A stretch of DNA of 64,000 nt, from positions 3,224,001 through 3,288,000 of the forward strand of contig OZ252053.1 in the NCBI GenBank assembly GCA_965247965.1, in the 5' to 3' direction. The notes under the pieces were generated by a model. It was not told where the DNA came from. It saw nothing but the letters and a program-made list of their open reading frames with translations, and ran no database searches. The stretch is from UBA7328 sp965247965. GTDB lineage: Bacteria; Bacteroidota; Bacteroidia; Chitinophagales; Saprospiraceae. This document shows positions 16,793 to 26,123 of the stretch, piece by piece (position 1 is the stretch's first letter; every line of letters begins with the position of its first letter). A program made the position numbers and the translations under genes.

Positions 16793-18643
16793 ATGACTCT
16801 GACTCTTTTAGAGACTATTACGGAAGCCCGACAATTAGAAAGATTAATTGATAAAAAAGAGGTTGAGATTCTTGAATTAACCATAATTGCCCTGAGCATT
16901 CCTGTACAAGCTTTATTAAAGAAACAAGGAATACCTTTCTTAAGTACTTTACGTTTCTTTGATAACTCATCGCATCAACGCTGTTTACTCCATTCCCATA
17001 ATATTACCAATTTGGTGGAACAATCTGCCAAATGTGAAATTAATGGGTATGAGTATTTTGGGATAATTGATTGGTTGGCGAATGGAGTTAGGCACAGTCC
17101 GATTAACCTCGTAATATTTTATATAGAAATCCTGCTGAATGCCATTGAGAGCTTACAAGCCACTGAAATAATTGTTTTTACAACAAAAAGTCAATACTTA
17201 GGGTGGCTCATCAATGACAGAGAGTTCTATCATAACGAAGTCTGCCAAGTGATCGCTCAGACATTAAATATTGATGTTATTGAATTTAATGTAGAAAATG
17301 TAAAGGAAGAATTAGTGGAGGTTAATAACAATAAAAGCCCAAAAATTTTCAAAACAATACAGAAACTTCTAAATATTTGGACTTTTAATAGTGCAAGTCC
17401 AACTATTGTAATAACAACAAAAAGTTATAATCTTTTAGAAGTATCGAAAATTATTAAGAGTGTCTTGCCCAAAGCCAGAATAGTTCTTATTCATGAACGA
17501 AAAATAAATTTTGCCAAAAGGATAATCGAAAAATTCAAAAATGGAATTGAAATAATTTCATTGGAAGACATTACACTGGAAACAACAATTGATGATGCTC
17601 ATAAGATATTAGAAATTGAACGCACTCTTAACGTATTAAAAGCAGCATGTAATTTCAGAAATATTCCGTACTGGGAGATTGTTGAGAATAAGATATGTAC
17701 GGGGGTCATTCCCGATACAAAGAGATTGGTAATTAAGACCCTGAGACTGGAAAAATTGCTCAGTATATTAAATCCAGTTCTTTGTCTTTCCGTTTCAAGT
17801 AGGGGGTGGACATACGTACTAGGAGAAATATGTAGAAATCGTAAGATAGAAGCAATGTGCATTTCTCATGGGACAGTAGTACCTCCTAAGAATGAAATGG
17901 AAAAAATTGTAAATAAAAAGATTGCGCGCGCAGTAATACTCAATAAGTATCCCAGTATTGCTTTACAAACCCCGCTTGCAGAACAGTTTTTTGACCATTT
18001 CAATACGATTTCAGAGAAGGTAATTACTGGGCCACTCATTCTCATAGAAAACAATGAAAAACAGAATCACCAAACCGGATTAAAAATCTTACATGCAGTC
18101 ACGTTAAAAAGCAAGAAGAATCTAAAGTTTTGGGGCGTACAAAATCACGATGAATTACTGAGTAGTTTGATTGATTTAATTGAAGTATTTCGGGATTGTA
18201 ATAATGTAGAGTTTGTAATTAAGCTTCATCCTCATTATCCTCATCTTATGAGTACTGAGGATTTAATAACGATGTTACCCGATTCCTCAAATACAATAAT
18301 AAGTACGAAACCACTAAGAGAAGAATTAAAAGATACCAATTTGGTCGTTAGTTATTCCTCAACAGTCATTGAAGAGGCATTAATCAATCATATTCCCGTC
18401 TTACTTTATGATAAATGGGACAGGTATATGCATATAAAATCGCATGATTTGGAGGTAAAAGAATATCAATGCCACCCCATTTACTATATTAAAAGTAAGG
18501 TAACTTTGAGGAAATATGCTTCAGATTTGATGAATACAAAACCGCGATTGAAATTCCAGGACTGGAAGCCTTTTACTTATCCAAATGATGTAAAAAAGAA
18601 TTTTGAACAATATATCGAAAGGTGTCTCGTCGCTTTGGATTAG
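16793..18643 (+). CDS. Large uncharacterised protein with HP and S-type motifs, candidate CMP-sugar transferase
   Basis: 616 aa, cytoplasmic by appearance, no signal peptide. The C-terminal third carries IKLHPHYPHL (an HP motif) followed about 50 residues later by VSYSSTVIEEALI (an S/T motif). HP and S motifs in this order occur in bacterial CMP-sialic acid and CMP-Kdo transferases and in related poly-glycerophosphate transferases. The gene follows a CMP-sugar synthetase directly, which supports but does not prove a role as transferase. The N-terminal half is unrecognised. Confidence 0.55.
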   Translation: MTLTLLETITEARQLERLIDKKEVEILELTIIALSIPVQALLKKQGIPFLSTLRFFDNSSHQRCLLHSHNITNLVEQSAKCEINGYEYFGIIDWLANGVRHSPINLVIFYIEILLNAIESLQATEIIVFTTKSQYLGWLINDREFYHNEVCQVIAQTLNIDVIEFNVENVKEELVEVNNNKSPKIFKTIQKLLNIWTFNSASPTIVITTKSYNLLEVSKIIKSVLPKARIVLIHERKINFAKRIIEKFKNGIEIISLEDITLETTIDDAHKILEIERTLNVLKAACNFRNIPYWEIVENKICTGVIPDTKRLVIKTLRLEKLLSILNPVLCLSVSSRGWTYVLGEICRNRKIEAMCISHGTVVPPKNEMEKIVNKKIARAVILNKYPSIALQTPLAEQFFDHFNTISEKVITGPLILIENNEKQNHQTGLKILHAVTLKSKKNLKFWGVQNHDELLSSLIDLIEVFRDCNNVEFVIKLHPHYPHLMSTEDLITMLPDSSNTIISTKPLREELKDTNLVVSYSSTVIEEALINHIPVLLYDKWDRYMHIKSHDLEVKEYQCHPIYYIKSKVTLRKYASDLMNTKPRLKFQDWKPFTYPNDVKKNFEQYIERCLVALD

Positions 18644-18679
18644 CTGATTGTTTAAATTTTTTGAAAAAACATATTTCAC

Positions 18680-19420
18680 ATGAAAAAAGTGCAACTGGGT
18701 TCCTGGATTACACTTTTCCATCCTTCCATTGCAGAAGTTATGGCAGATGCCGGATTTGATTGGCTATGTGTAGATATGGAGCATTCAGTAATCGAATTGA
18801 ATCACGCACAAATGCTAATCGCGGCCATTCAAAGCAAAGGATTGGAGGCTTATGTAAGAGTTGGAGAAAATAATGCAAGAATTATCAAGAGAGTTTTGGA
18901 TGCCGGGGCTGATGGAATTATTGTGCCATCTGTAAATTCAGCACGTGATGCAAAAAAAGCAATTCTAGCCACTTACTATCCGCCATTAGGTAAAAGAGGC
19001 GTTGGCTTAGCCAGAGCTCAAGGTTACGGCTTTGATTTTGAGAATTACAGAGAAGGAAAAGCAAAAAGAATCAAGTTAATAGCTCAAATTGAACATATCA
19101 ATGCGATAGAAGAATTGCATGAAATAATTACTCTCGATGAAATTAATGGTACACTTATAGGCCCTTACGATCTTTCCGGTTCGATGGGAAAACCGGGACG
19201 ATACCACGACGATGATGTGAAAGAAGCCCTTGACAAGTATGAAACTATTGCTTCAAAATATGATAAATGGGTTGGATTTCATGTGGTTCAACCGGATTAT
19301 CAATTGTTGATAGATAAAATTAATAAAGGTTACAATTTTTTGGGATTCGGCATAGATACATTGTTCTTAGGCGCTAAATGCCGAGAGCAGTTAAACCTGG
19401 TCAAAGAGAATTTGAAATGA
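18680..19420 (+). CDS. HpcH/HpaI-family aldolase (2-keto-3-deoxy sugar acid type)
   Basis: 246 aa, full length. Features of the metal-dependent class II pyruvate aldolases are present: LCVDMEHSVIE (near residue 30), the metal-site region IAQIEHINAIEEL, GADGIIVPSVNSA, and IGPYDLSGSMG. These enzymes join or split pyruvate and an aldehyde, giving a 2-keto-3-deoxy acid. The gene overlaps a KdsB-like cytidylyltransferase by ATGA, which suggests the aldolase makes the keto-acid sugar that is then activated with CTP. This replaces the usual PEP-condensing synthase, but this role is inference. Confidence 0.8.
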   Translation: MKKVQLGSWITLFHPSIAEVMADAGFDWLCVDMEHSVIELNHAQMLIAAIQSKGLEAYVRVGENNARIIKRVLDAGADGIIVPSVNSARDAKKAILATYYPPLGKRGVGLARAQGYGFDFENYREGKAKRIKLIAQIEHINAIEELHEIITLDEINGTLIGPYDLSGSMGKPGRYHDDDVKEALDKYETIASKYDKWVGFHVVQPDYQLLIDKINKGYNFLGFGIDTLFLGAKCREQLNLVKENLK

Positions 19421-20193
19421 GAATAATTGGAATTATTCCGGCCAGAATGGCCTCGTCCAGATTTCCAGGCAAGCCAATGGCCGATATTCTCGGGATGCCG
19501 ATGATCGGACATTGCTATAAAAGGAGTGCTCTAAGTAAAATACTGGATGAGGTTTACGTAGCAACCTGTGATAAAGTTATTCATGATTATATTCAAAGCA
19601 CAGGTGGTCAGGCGGTAATGACCAAAGATACACACGAACGGGCATCGGATAGAACTGCGGAGGCCCTACTTAAAATCGAAAAAAAAGACAAGCGGCAAGT
19701 GGATATTGTGGTAATGATCCAGGGAGACGAGCCTATGATCACGCCCGAAATGATTGACGCTGCTATCAAGCCACTATTAGACTATCCTGAGCAAATTAAG
19801 ATTACCAATTTAATGGCCCCAATGAAGACGAAAGAAGAACACCAAGATCCTAATGAAGTAAAGGTTGTATTGGATAAGAATAATTTCGCACTATATTTTT
19901 CGAGAGAGCCTATTCCTACCCGAAAGAAAGGAATGGAAAGTATCCCAATGTACAAACAAGTTTGCATTATCCCTTTTGAAAGAGATTTCTTATTGACCTA
20001 CAATAAGATGGAACAGACGCCATTGGAAAAAATAGAATCAGTAGATATGTTACGGTTGCTTGAAAACGGGCTCCCGGTAAAAATGATTCCGATTGACAAT
20101 GATACATACGCCGTGGATACAAAAGAAGATTTGCAATTTGTAATTCAAAAAATGAAAAATGATACCTTGAGAAATACCTATTTGCATGATTAA
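19417..20193 (+). CDS. KdsB-like 3-deoxy-ulosonate cytidylyltransferase
   Basis: 258 aa from the ATG at 19417, chosen because it gives the family N-terminus RIIGIIPARMASSRFPGKPM and overlaps the aldolase stop (ATGA). The motif MIQGDEPMITPEMID and the C-terminal ESVDMLRLLENG block are typical for KdsB. The family's conserved GTDR is replaced by ASDR. The reaction is CTP plus a 3-deoxy-2-ulosonic acid giving the CMP sugar. No KdsA or NeuB synthase is in the window, so the substrate may come from the neighbouring aldolase. Confidence 0.85.
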   Translation: MRIIGIIPARMASSRFPGKPMADILGMPMIGHCYKRSALSKILDEVYVATCDKVIHDYIQSTGGQAVMTKDTHERASDRTAEALLKIEKKDKRQVDIVVMIQGDEPMITPEMIDAAIKPLLDYPEQIKITNLMAPMKTKEEHQDPNEVKVVLDKNNFALYFSREPIPTRKKGMESIPMYKQVCIIPFERDFLLTYNKMEQTPLEKIESVDMLRLLENGLPVKMIPIDNDTYAVDTKEDLQFVIQKMKNDTLRNTYLHD

Positions 20194-21010
20194 AACTGCC
20201 AAAAATATTTACTTCAATATTGCCTCCAACCTCCTTTTTCTGCACAAACCCTCCAATTTAGCCTGTGACTTTGCCAGCAGGATAAATCTGGTACATACTA
20301 CTAATTATAAGGGGCAGAAATACCGAATTGCTTGCCCCAATAAGGTTAATTATTGGCGGTCTAAGACCTATTTATCCAAAGAGCCTGATGTGATAGAGTG
20401 GATAGAGACTTTTAGCGCTGATGACATATTTTACGATGTCGGGGCCAATATTGGTCTTTACAGTATTTTCGCAGCTAAGCAGGGAGTAAAAAAAGTGGTT
20501 GCTTTCGAGCCCGAAGCTTTGAATTTTGCCCTTTTAAACCAAAATATTTTTTTGAATCATGAACAGGACCGAATTGTCTCGTTAAACATTGGACTTTCTA
20601 ATGATAATAAATTAGATTATCTGTTTATTCCAAACTTTGAAGCAGGTCATTCCCAAAACAATATTGGCAAAAGCATGGACATGAATAGAAATGAAATCAA
20701 TTTTGAACACAAACAAGGTGTCATTTCATATTCCTTAGATCAATTCTTAGATAAGTTTCCGACATATTTTCCAACGAGAATTAAAATTGATGTAGATGGG
20801 TTTGAGCATATTATTATTCAAGGAGCATTGACTACCTTGAAAAATTTGCGGGTTAAATCTTTAATGATCGAAATAAACGAAGAACTGAAGGAGGATTTAG
20901 AAATAATTGACATAGTCCAAGATTTAGGCTTTCAGCTCAAAAAAATAACTCTATCACCAATTGTAACTGAAAAATTTGCCAAGGTTAAAAATCACCTTTT
21001 TGAAAAATAA
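20186..21010 (+). CDS. FkbM family methyltransferase
   Basis: 274 aa. The SAM-binding motif FYDVGANIGLYSIFAA is near residue 83, followed by VVAFEPEALNFALL and IKIDVDGFEHIIIQGA, all characteristic of the FkbM domain. It probably O-methylates a sugar or linked acid in the glycan. It overlaps the cytidylyltransferase by 8 bp upstream and the dehydrogenase downstream by 11 bp. Confidence 0.85.
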   Translation: MIKTAKNIYFNIASNLLFLHKPSNLACDFASRINLVHTTNYKGQKYRIACPNKVNYWRSKTYLSKEPDVIEWIETFSADDIFYDVGANIGLYSIFAAKQGVKKVVAFEPEALNFALLNQNIFLNHEQDRIVSLNIGLSNDNKLDYLFIPNFEAGHSQNNIGKSMDMNRNEINFEHKQGVISYSLDQFLDKFPTYFPTRIKIDVDGFEHIIIQGALTTLKNLRVKSLMIEINEELKEDLEIIDIVQDLGFQLKKITLSPIVTEKFAKVKNHLFEK

Positions 21011-21929
21011 ACAAGTGATTACTGTCACTTCTCCTTCTTTTTCAAAACACCCGATCCTAAACAAAGAGATTAAAGCATTATTTCCGAATGCTAAGTTGAA
21101 TACAACCGGATTCAGATATAAGGGACAAGCATTAATTGATTATATTAAGGATACTGAAGGTTTAATACTCGGTATGGAATTAATCAGCGATTCAGTCTTG
21201 GATCATTGTAAGCATCTAAAAATAATTTCAAAATATGGGGTAGGCTTGAATAATATCGATTTGCATGCCTGCCAAAGAAGAAATATACAAATTGGATGGA
21301 CTGGCGGCGTGAATAAATTGTCTGTTGCTGAAATGACAATAGGATTTATGTTAATGTTAAGCAGGAATTTATTTGTTACATGCAATCAACTGAAAAGAAA
21401 TATCTGGAATAAATCGGGAGGTATTCAACTAAGTGGAAAAACAATAGGGATTATTGGGGTAGGTCATATTGGAAAAGAAGTGATTCGATTGCTTCAACCA
21501 TTTAACTGCAAAATATTCGTTAACGACGTCATTGAGCAAGATGAATATTATCGCAAGAATGATTTAATTGCAGTTACAAAGGAGGCCATTTTCCGAGAAG
21601 CTGATTTCATTAGTGTTCATACTCCTTTGACAGAGTTAACAGAAAATTTAATTAATTCTAATTCTATTGGCCTAATGAAGCGAAATGCATTTGTAATTAA
21701 TACTGCGAGAGGAGGAATTGTTAATGAAGAAGATTTAAAAAACGCGCTTTTGAACCAACGAATAGAAGGTGCTGCCATTGATACCTATCTCGATGAACCT
21801 CCCACCGATCCGAAATTCCTTTCTATTCCAAATCTGATTTGCACACCCCATATTGGAGGAAATGCTAATGAGGCAATATTGGCGATGGGGAGGAGCGCTA
21901 TTGATCATTTAAAAAATTATTTCTTATGA
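21000..21929 (+). CDS. D-isomer-specific 2-hydroxyacid dehydrogenase
   Basis: About 309 aa from TTG at 21000, preferred over a TTG at 20976 because the family usually begins with a short strand (KQVITVTSPSF). The NAD-binding motif is GIIGVGHIGKEV, the catalytic arginine lies in NTARGGIVNEEDL, and the catalytic histidine in TPHIGGNA. It would interconvert a 2-hydroxy acid and a 2-keto acid. Placed with an aldolase and a cytidylyltransferase, it may supply or modify an acid component (for instance a glycerate-like unit), but this is inference. Confidence 0.85.
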   Translation: MKNKQVITVTSPSFSKHPILNKEIKALFPNAKLNTTGFRYKGQALIDYIKDTEGLILGMELISDSVLDHCKHLKIISKYGVGLNNIDLHACQRRNIQIGWTGGVNKLSVAEMTIGFMLMLSRNLFVTCNQLKRNIWNKSGGIQLSGKTIGIIGVGHIGKEVIRLLQPFNCKIFVNDVIEQDEYYRKNDLIAVTKEAIFREADFISVHTPLTELTENLINSNSIGLMKRNAFVINTARGGIVNEEDLKNALLNQRIEGAAIDTYLDEPPTDPKFLSIPNLICTPHIGGNANEAILAMGRSAIDHLKNYFL

Positions 21930-22840
21930 AAGCGGTTGTTTTTGGAGGTTCAGGTTTCTTAGGGAGCCATGTAGTAGATGAATTGTTCACACGCGGCTAC
22001 GAAGTGATTGTTTATGATATTAATGATTCTTTGTATTTGCGACCAGAATACAAGATGGTGCGGGGCAGCATATTAGATCGAAAACTTGTAGAAGATACTA
22101 TACAAGGGACAGACCATGTTTTTCATTTTGCCGGACTTGCTGATATTGATGATGCAGACGCTGATCCTGTTAACACGCTCGATGTAAATGTTAAAAGCAC
22201 ATTATACATCTTAGAAGCTTGCGTAAAACATAGGGTGAAACGTTTTATGTTCGCAAGTACCGTTTATGTATACAGCCAATCTGGTTCTTTTTATCGCTGC
22301 AGCAAACAAGCTTCGGAAATATTTATTGAGAATTACCATAAATTATATGGCCTATCCTACACAGTTATGAGATATGGGTCGCTTTACGGCAAACGCGCCA
22401 ATAATTTCAACTTTGTGAATAACGCGATCCATAGCGCTATTATTCAAAAAAAGATAATCAGGAAAGGTGATGGTCTGGAAGTGAGGGATTACATTAATGT
22501 TTTAGATGCAGCCAGGGCAAGTGTGGATGTTGTAAAATCCTCCAAAGCGGCCGATTATGTCATGCTGACCGGAAATAAAACAATGCAGGTAAGAGATATT
22601 CTTAATATGATCAAAGAAATGCTTAATCATGAAATTGATATTGAATATATCGAAGGTGAAAATAGAGGACATTACATGTTGACGCCCTATAACTTTAAGC
22701 CTAATGTTGCAAGAAAATATGCATTGGATTATTATCACGATTTAGGACAAGGAATTTTGGAGACTATTTATGACACTTATGAACAATTAACAAAAGAAGA
22801 GAAAGCAATTAATATTGATTTACCATCTTCTGTTTTATAG
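21926..22840 (+). CDS. NAD-dependent epimerase/dehydratase
   Basis: 304 aa, extended SDR. The cofactor motif is GGSGFLGSHV and the catalytic YRCSKQASE (YxxxK) is near residue 131 after FASTVYVYS. The family acts on nucleotide sugars by 4-epimerisation or dehydration. It overlaps the preceding dehydrogenase by ATGA. The substrate cannot be told. Confidence 0.85.
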   Translation: MKAVVFGGSGFLGSHVVDELFTRGYEVIVYDINDSLYLRPEYKMVRGSILDRKLVEDTIQGTDHVFHFAGLADIDDADADPVNTLDVNVKSTLYILEACVKHRVKRFMFASTVYVYSQSGSFYRCSKQASEIFIENYHKLYGLSYTVMRYGSLYGKRANNFNFVNNAIHSAIIQKKIIRKGDGLEVRDYINVLDAARASVDVVKSSKAADYVMLTGNKTMQVRDILNMIKEMLNHEIDIEYIEGENRGHYMLTPYNFKPNVARKYALDYYHDLGQGILETIYDTYEQLTKEEKAINIDLPSSVL

Positions 22841-22845
22841 CTTTT

Positions 22846-23298
22846 GTGAAAAAAACACGGATTCAGCACAACGTTTATTTGGAGATTTGCGATTGTTTGG
22901 AGGATGCTTCGTTTTCCCTGGCTGAAAAAGTCGAGGATATTTACCAAAAAGGTGTAGCAAGAAATTTTGTAATTCCAGAAGGAAGCACGCCTAAAACTTT
23001 TTACAAATATTTGGCTGATAAAAACGTAGACTGGAAAGATGCTTTGTTCATTCTTTCTGATAAAAGAGGTGTTGCTTCGGACAGCAAATCAAAGGAAATT
23101 TATTTTCTCATTGCGGGTGAAAATAAGTCCAAAAAAATTCACGCCTGTCTGCATGGTGATTATGAACCGATAAGTTGCCCAGCCCAATTTTTACTAAGAA
23201 ATTATGGAAAACCAATTAATTTCATTTTAGATAAATTAGCAGCCTCGGAAATTACGCAAGAAGAGTCACAAAGTTGTATTGTTGATATCTTATATTAG
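22846..23298 (+). CDS. 6-phosphogluconolactonase/NagB-like protein with internal deletion
   Basis: 150 aa from GTG. The N-terminal part has PEGSTPKTFYKYLADKNVDW, the phosphate-loop region of the sugar-phosphate isomerase/lactonase superfamily, then ALFILSDKRGVASDSKSKE (the xDER region, with Arg but without Glu). It then jumps to YFLIAGENKSKKIHACLHGD, which aligns with the family's C-terminal part. About 90 residues in the middle, including the conserved GxGxDGHxAS block, are missing. The frame is kept, so it may be a short active variant, a regulator or a dying gene. Confidence 0.6.
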   Translation: MKKTRIQHNVYLEICDCLEDASFSLAEKVEDIYQKGVARNFVIPEGSTPKTFYKYLADKNVDWKDALFILSDKRGVASDSKSKEIYFLIAGENKSKKIHACLHGDYEPISCPAQFLLRNYGKPINFILDKLAASEITQEESQSCIVDILY

Positions 23299-23313
23299 TA
23301 TTATTAGGAGTAG

Positions 23314-25041
23314 GTGAATATTTTAGACTTAAACGATTTGTCGATAACTGACATCAAACGCCTGAATCAAATAAATTACCAAATTAGAAAGCCATTCCTT
23401 AATTTAATAGAAGGTATATATACCCAAACTGATAGAAGCTTAGACTGGCACGTCCATCAATTATTAAGCAGAAACTATTATACGAGTAATCTTTTTCAAT
23501 TTTGCTGCTATTTGGTCCTTATCAGGGAAAAATTAGCAGGAGATGCCTATGACCGACTTATTGTTTTTCCCCAATTGGCAACGGTGATAAAGAATTACTG
23601 TAGAAGGAAGAACATTAAGACTGAGATAATACCTATTTCCTCGCCATTACGGTATAAGTTAAAATTAATAAGCAACAATTTTAATAGTCTTTATCTTCGG
23701 CTTAAATGGATATTTCAATTTTTAAGAGCAAAGGATAAAGAAAGAATAAGACGTATACCTACATTGAAAGCAATTATTCTTATTGATACCTTTTTATTAT
23801 CCAATAGTTTTTCCAAAAATGGAATACTTAAGGATAGGTATTATAATGGTTTGTCAGAATTGCTATCTGAGGATGAAAAAAAAAATATTTTCTATTTACC
23901 ACATATTGAAAAGGCAACGACCGTTAGTCGTCTATCTAAATTTGCAGGACAGTCCAAAGTAAATCAATTTATTCTAAAGCACGATTTATTACAAATAACA
24001 GACTATCTGTTTGCGTTTTGGAGCCCTTTTAGGATAAAAAAATTGAAATGGGAAGAATTTGAATTTGATGACTTTGAAATAGGAGATTTAATAAAAAGCG
24101 AATTCTATTCGGACCTTTGGGATACATCTTCCTTTTTTGGAATCCTCAATTATTGCTTTTTAAGGAAGCTAAAAGAAGAAAAAGTTGAGCTAAAACTTGT
24201 TATTAACTGGTTTGAAAATCAAGTAATTGACAGAGGATTAAATTATGGGCTTAAAAAAAATTTTCCTGCTACCTATTGTAAAGGTTATCAAGGTTTTTTA
24301 ATCAGCTCCAATTATTTACTACATTTTCTTACTACAGAATTAGAAGAAAAGTTCGGTGTAATTCCCAATGAAATAGCCGTCATAGGAAATGGTTTAGAAA
24401 GGGAAGCTAAGCTATTTAACTCGAAAATTAAGGTGTCTGTAGCCCCAGCCTTTCGATTTTCCAAATTATGGGATCGAGGGCAAGAACAAGAGCAGCGCGG
24501 CGCGGATAGCTACAATATACTTGTTCCTTTGTCCATTGGCTTTAAGGATAGTTTAGAAGTTTTAAATTTAGTATCTCGCGCAATACAATATATTCAAAAT
24601 GAGAAAAGACTCTGTTTTCTGGTAAAACCGCACCCTGTCTTAGATATTGTAAAACTTAAATCAGAATTGCTAAAAGCAGGTTATTGGTCTGACCTATTCA
24701 AACTCGTTGATGGGGATTTTTATGCTGTATTAGAAAAATCCGATTTAGTCATTGGAAATGGGTCCACTACCTTAGTGGAATCCTGTGTTTTTGGAGTTCC
24801 TGTTATTATAGTTGGCTCTCAATCCGGATTGACTCAAAACCCCATACCTGATTCAATGCCTAAATCTCTATGGAAATTATGTTATGAGCATCAAGAGTTA
24901 GCTAATACTGTCGATGAATTTATAAGACTTAGTGGTGAAGAAATAGAACTGATAAAGAATATAGGCAGTCGAATTCGCAAACAATATTTTGAGCCGGTCA
25001 CAAGAAAGAGTGTAGAGAAATTTCTTATGTTGGAAAACTAA
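23314..25041 (+). CDS. Large uncharacterised protein with HP motif, candidate glycosyltransferase
   Basis: 575 aa from GTG. Unrecognised N-terminal 400 residues, rich in aromatic and basic residues. The C-terminal part has CFLVKPHPVLDIVKLK (HP motif) and, about 60 residues later, LVIGNGSTTLVESCVFGVPVII, the donor-binding half of a GT-B fold as in capsule and teichoic-type transferases. The lack of a signal peptide fits a cytoplasmic assembly step. Same architecture as the protein at 16793. Confidence 0.55.
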   Translation: MNILDLNDLSITDIKRLNQINYQIRKPFLNLIEGIYTQTDRSLDWHVHQLLSRNYYTSNLFQFCCYLVLIREKLAGDAYDRLIVFPQLATVIKNYCRRKNIKTEIIPISSPLRYKLKLISNNFNSLYLRLKWIFQFLRAKDKERIRRIPTLKAIILIDTFLLSNSFSKNGILKDRYYNGLSELLSEDEKKNIFYLPHIEKATTVSRLSKFAGQSKVNQFILKHDLLQITDYLFAFWSPFRIKKLKWEEFEFDDFEIGDLIKSEFYSDLWDTSSFFGILNYCFLRKLKEEKVELKLVINWFENQVIDRGLNYGLKKNFPATYCKGYQGFLISSNYLLHFLTTELEEKFGVIPNEIAVIGNGLEREAKLFNSKIKVSVAPAFRFSKLWDRGQEQEQRGADSYNILVPLSIGFKDSLEVLNLVSRAIQYIQNEKRLCFLVKPHPVLDIVKLKSELLKAGYWSDLFKLVDGDFYAVLEKSDLVIGNGSTTLVESCVFGVPVIIVGSQSGLTQNPIPDSMPKSLWKLCYEHQELANTVDEFIRLSGEEIELIKNIGSRIRKQYFEPVTRKSVEKFLMLEN

Positions 25042-25066
25042 ATATTAACGAACTGATCTATCATCA

Positions 25067-26077
25067 ATGTATGGAAAACTAACAAAGGTTCAGGATCTTA
25101 TCAATAGAAACGTGCTCTATTGCGACGTTGGTGCGAGGTCGGGGATATCAGAACCCTGGGAATCTTATGGGGACATTATTGATATTGTAAGCTTCGAGCC
25201 CGATCCGGAAGAACATAAAGTCCTTGAGAGACTGCAGAAAAAATCTGATAAGGTATTGCCGTATGCTTTATACAAAATTGATGAGGTTGTGTCTTTAAAT
25301 CTAACGAAGAGTAGACGATGTTCATCGATTTATACTCCAAACTTTAAGTTTTTGAGCAGGTATCCGGACAGTTCCAGATTTGAAATAGAAAAGGAAATTC
25401 CAGTTCATGCTACTTCTTTGGATAAAATCAGCCAATCAGCCACTTTCTCCCAATTGGATTTTATCAAGCTGGATGTTCAAGGCGCTGAATTAGATATTTT
25501 GCAAGGTGGTGCAAAGTTTTTAAAGGAGAATATAGTAGGTATGGAAATTGAAGTAGAATTCCACGAAATGTATAAAGGACAACCTCTTTTTTCGGATATA
25601 GATCCATTTGTCAGAAGTCAGTTAGGCTTGGAATTGCAGGATTTAAGGAAAACTTATTGGAAATATTCCGATGGAATTAATGTAGGAGCGAAGAAGGGCC
25701 AGTTGATATTCGGAGATGCATTATACCTAAGATCTCCTCATAAAATATTAGAATGGAGTTCAGGATTCACATTTGAAGAAGCGTCCGATAAAGTACAGAT
25801 CGCAATTATCATAGGAATCATTTATGGATACTTGGATTATAGTTTATGCCTTCTCAATCAACCGCGGATTAATGACTTTCTTGACACCAAAAAAGTAGAG
25901 CTTTGGAAATCCGTAATTTTTGATTATGGTAAAATGTTAAAATTTACAGGTCGCATTTCAAGGAGAATTTCCTTTTTGTTTAATTTATTACATATGGTTT
26001 TTCAACCTACTCATAAGGGGTGGGCGACAAGCGAGGCGCACTTGGGATCTCGAAAAATGTTGGGTATATTTCATTAA
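25067..26077 (+). CDS. FkbM family methyltransferase
   Basis: 336 aa. LYCDVGARSGISEPW replaces the usual DVGANxG motif, then IVSFEPDPEEHKVL and DFIKLDVQGAELDILQGG, all in FkbM order. It is longer than the FkbM protein at 20186 by a C-terminal extension of about 90 residues that contains a hydrophobic stretch (VQIAIIIGIIYGYLDYSLCLL). It likely methylates a glycan component. Confidence 0.8.
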   Translation: MYGKLTKVQDLINRNVLYCDVGARSGISEPWESYGDIIDIVSFEPDPEEHKVLERLQKKSDKVLPYALYKIDEVVSLNLTKSRRCSSIYTPNFKFLSRYPDSSRFEIEKEIPVHATSLDKISQSATFSQLDFIKLDVQGAELDILQGGAKFLKENIVGMEIEVEFHEMYKGQPLFSDIDPFVRSQLGLELQDLRKTYWKYSDGINVGAKKGQLIFGDALYLRSPHKILEWSSGFTFEEASDKVQIAIIIGIIYGYLDYSLCLLNQPRINDFLDTKKVELWKSVIFDYGKMLKFTGRISRRISFLFNLLHMVFQPTHKGWATSEAHLGSRKMLGIFH

Positions 26078-26123
26078 TGCAGTCAGAATTCATACAAAGG
26101 AATCATCGAAAAGCGGCAGTTGA

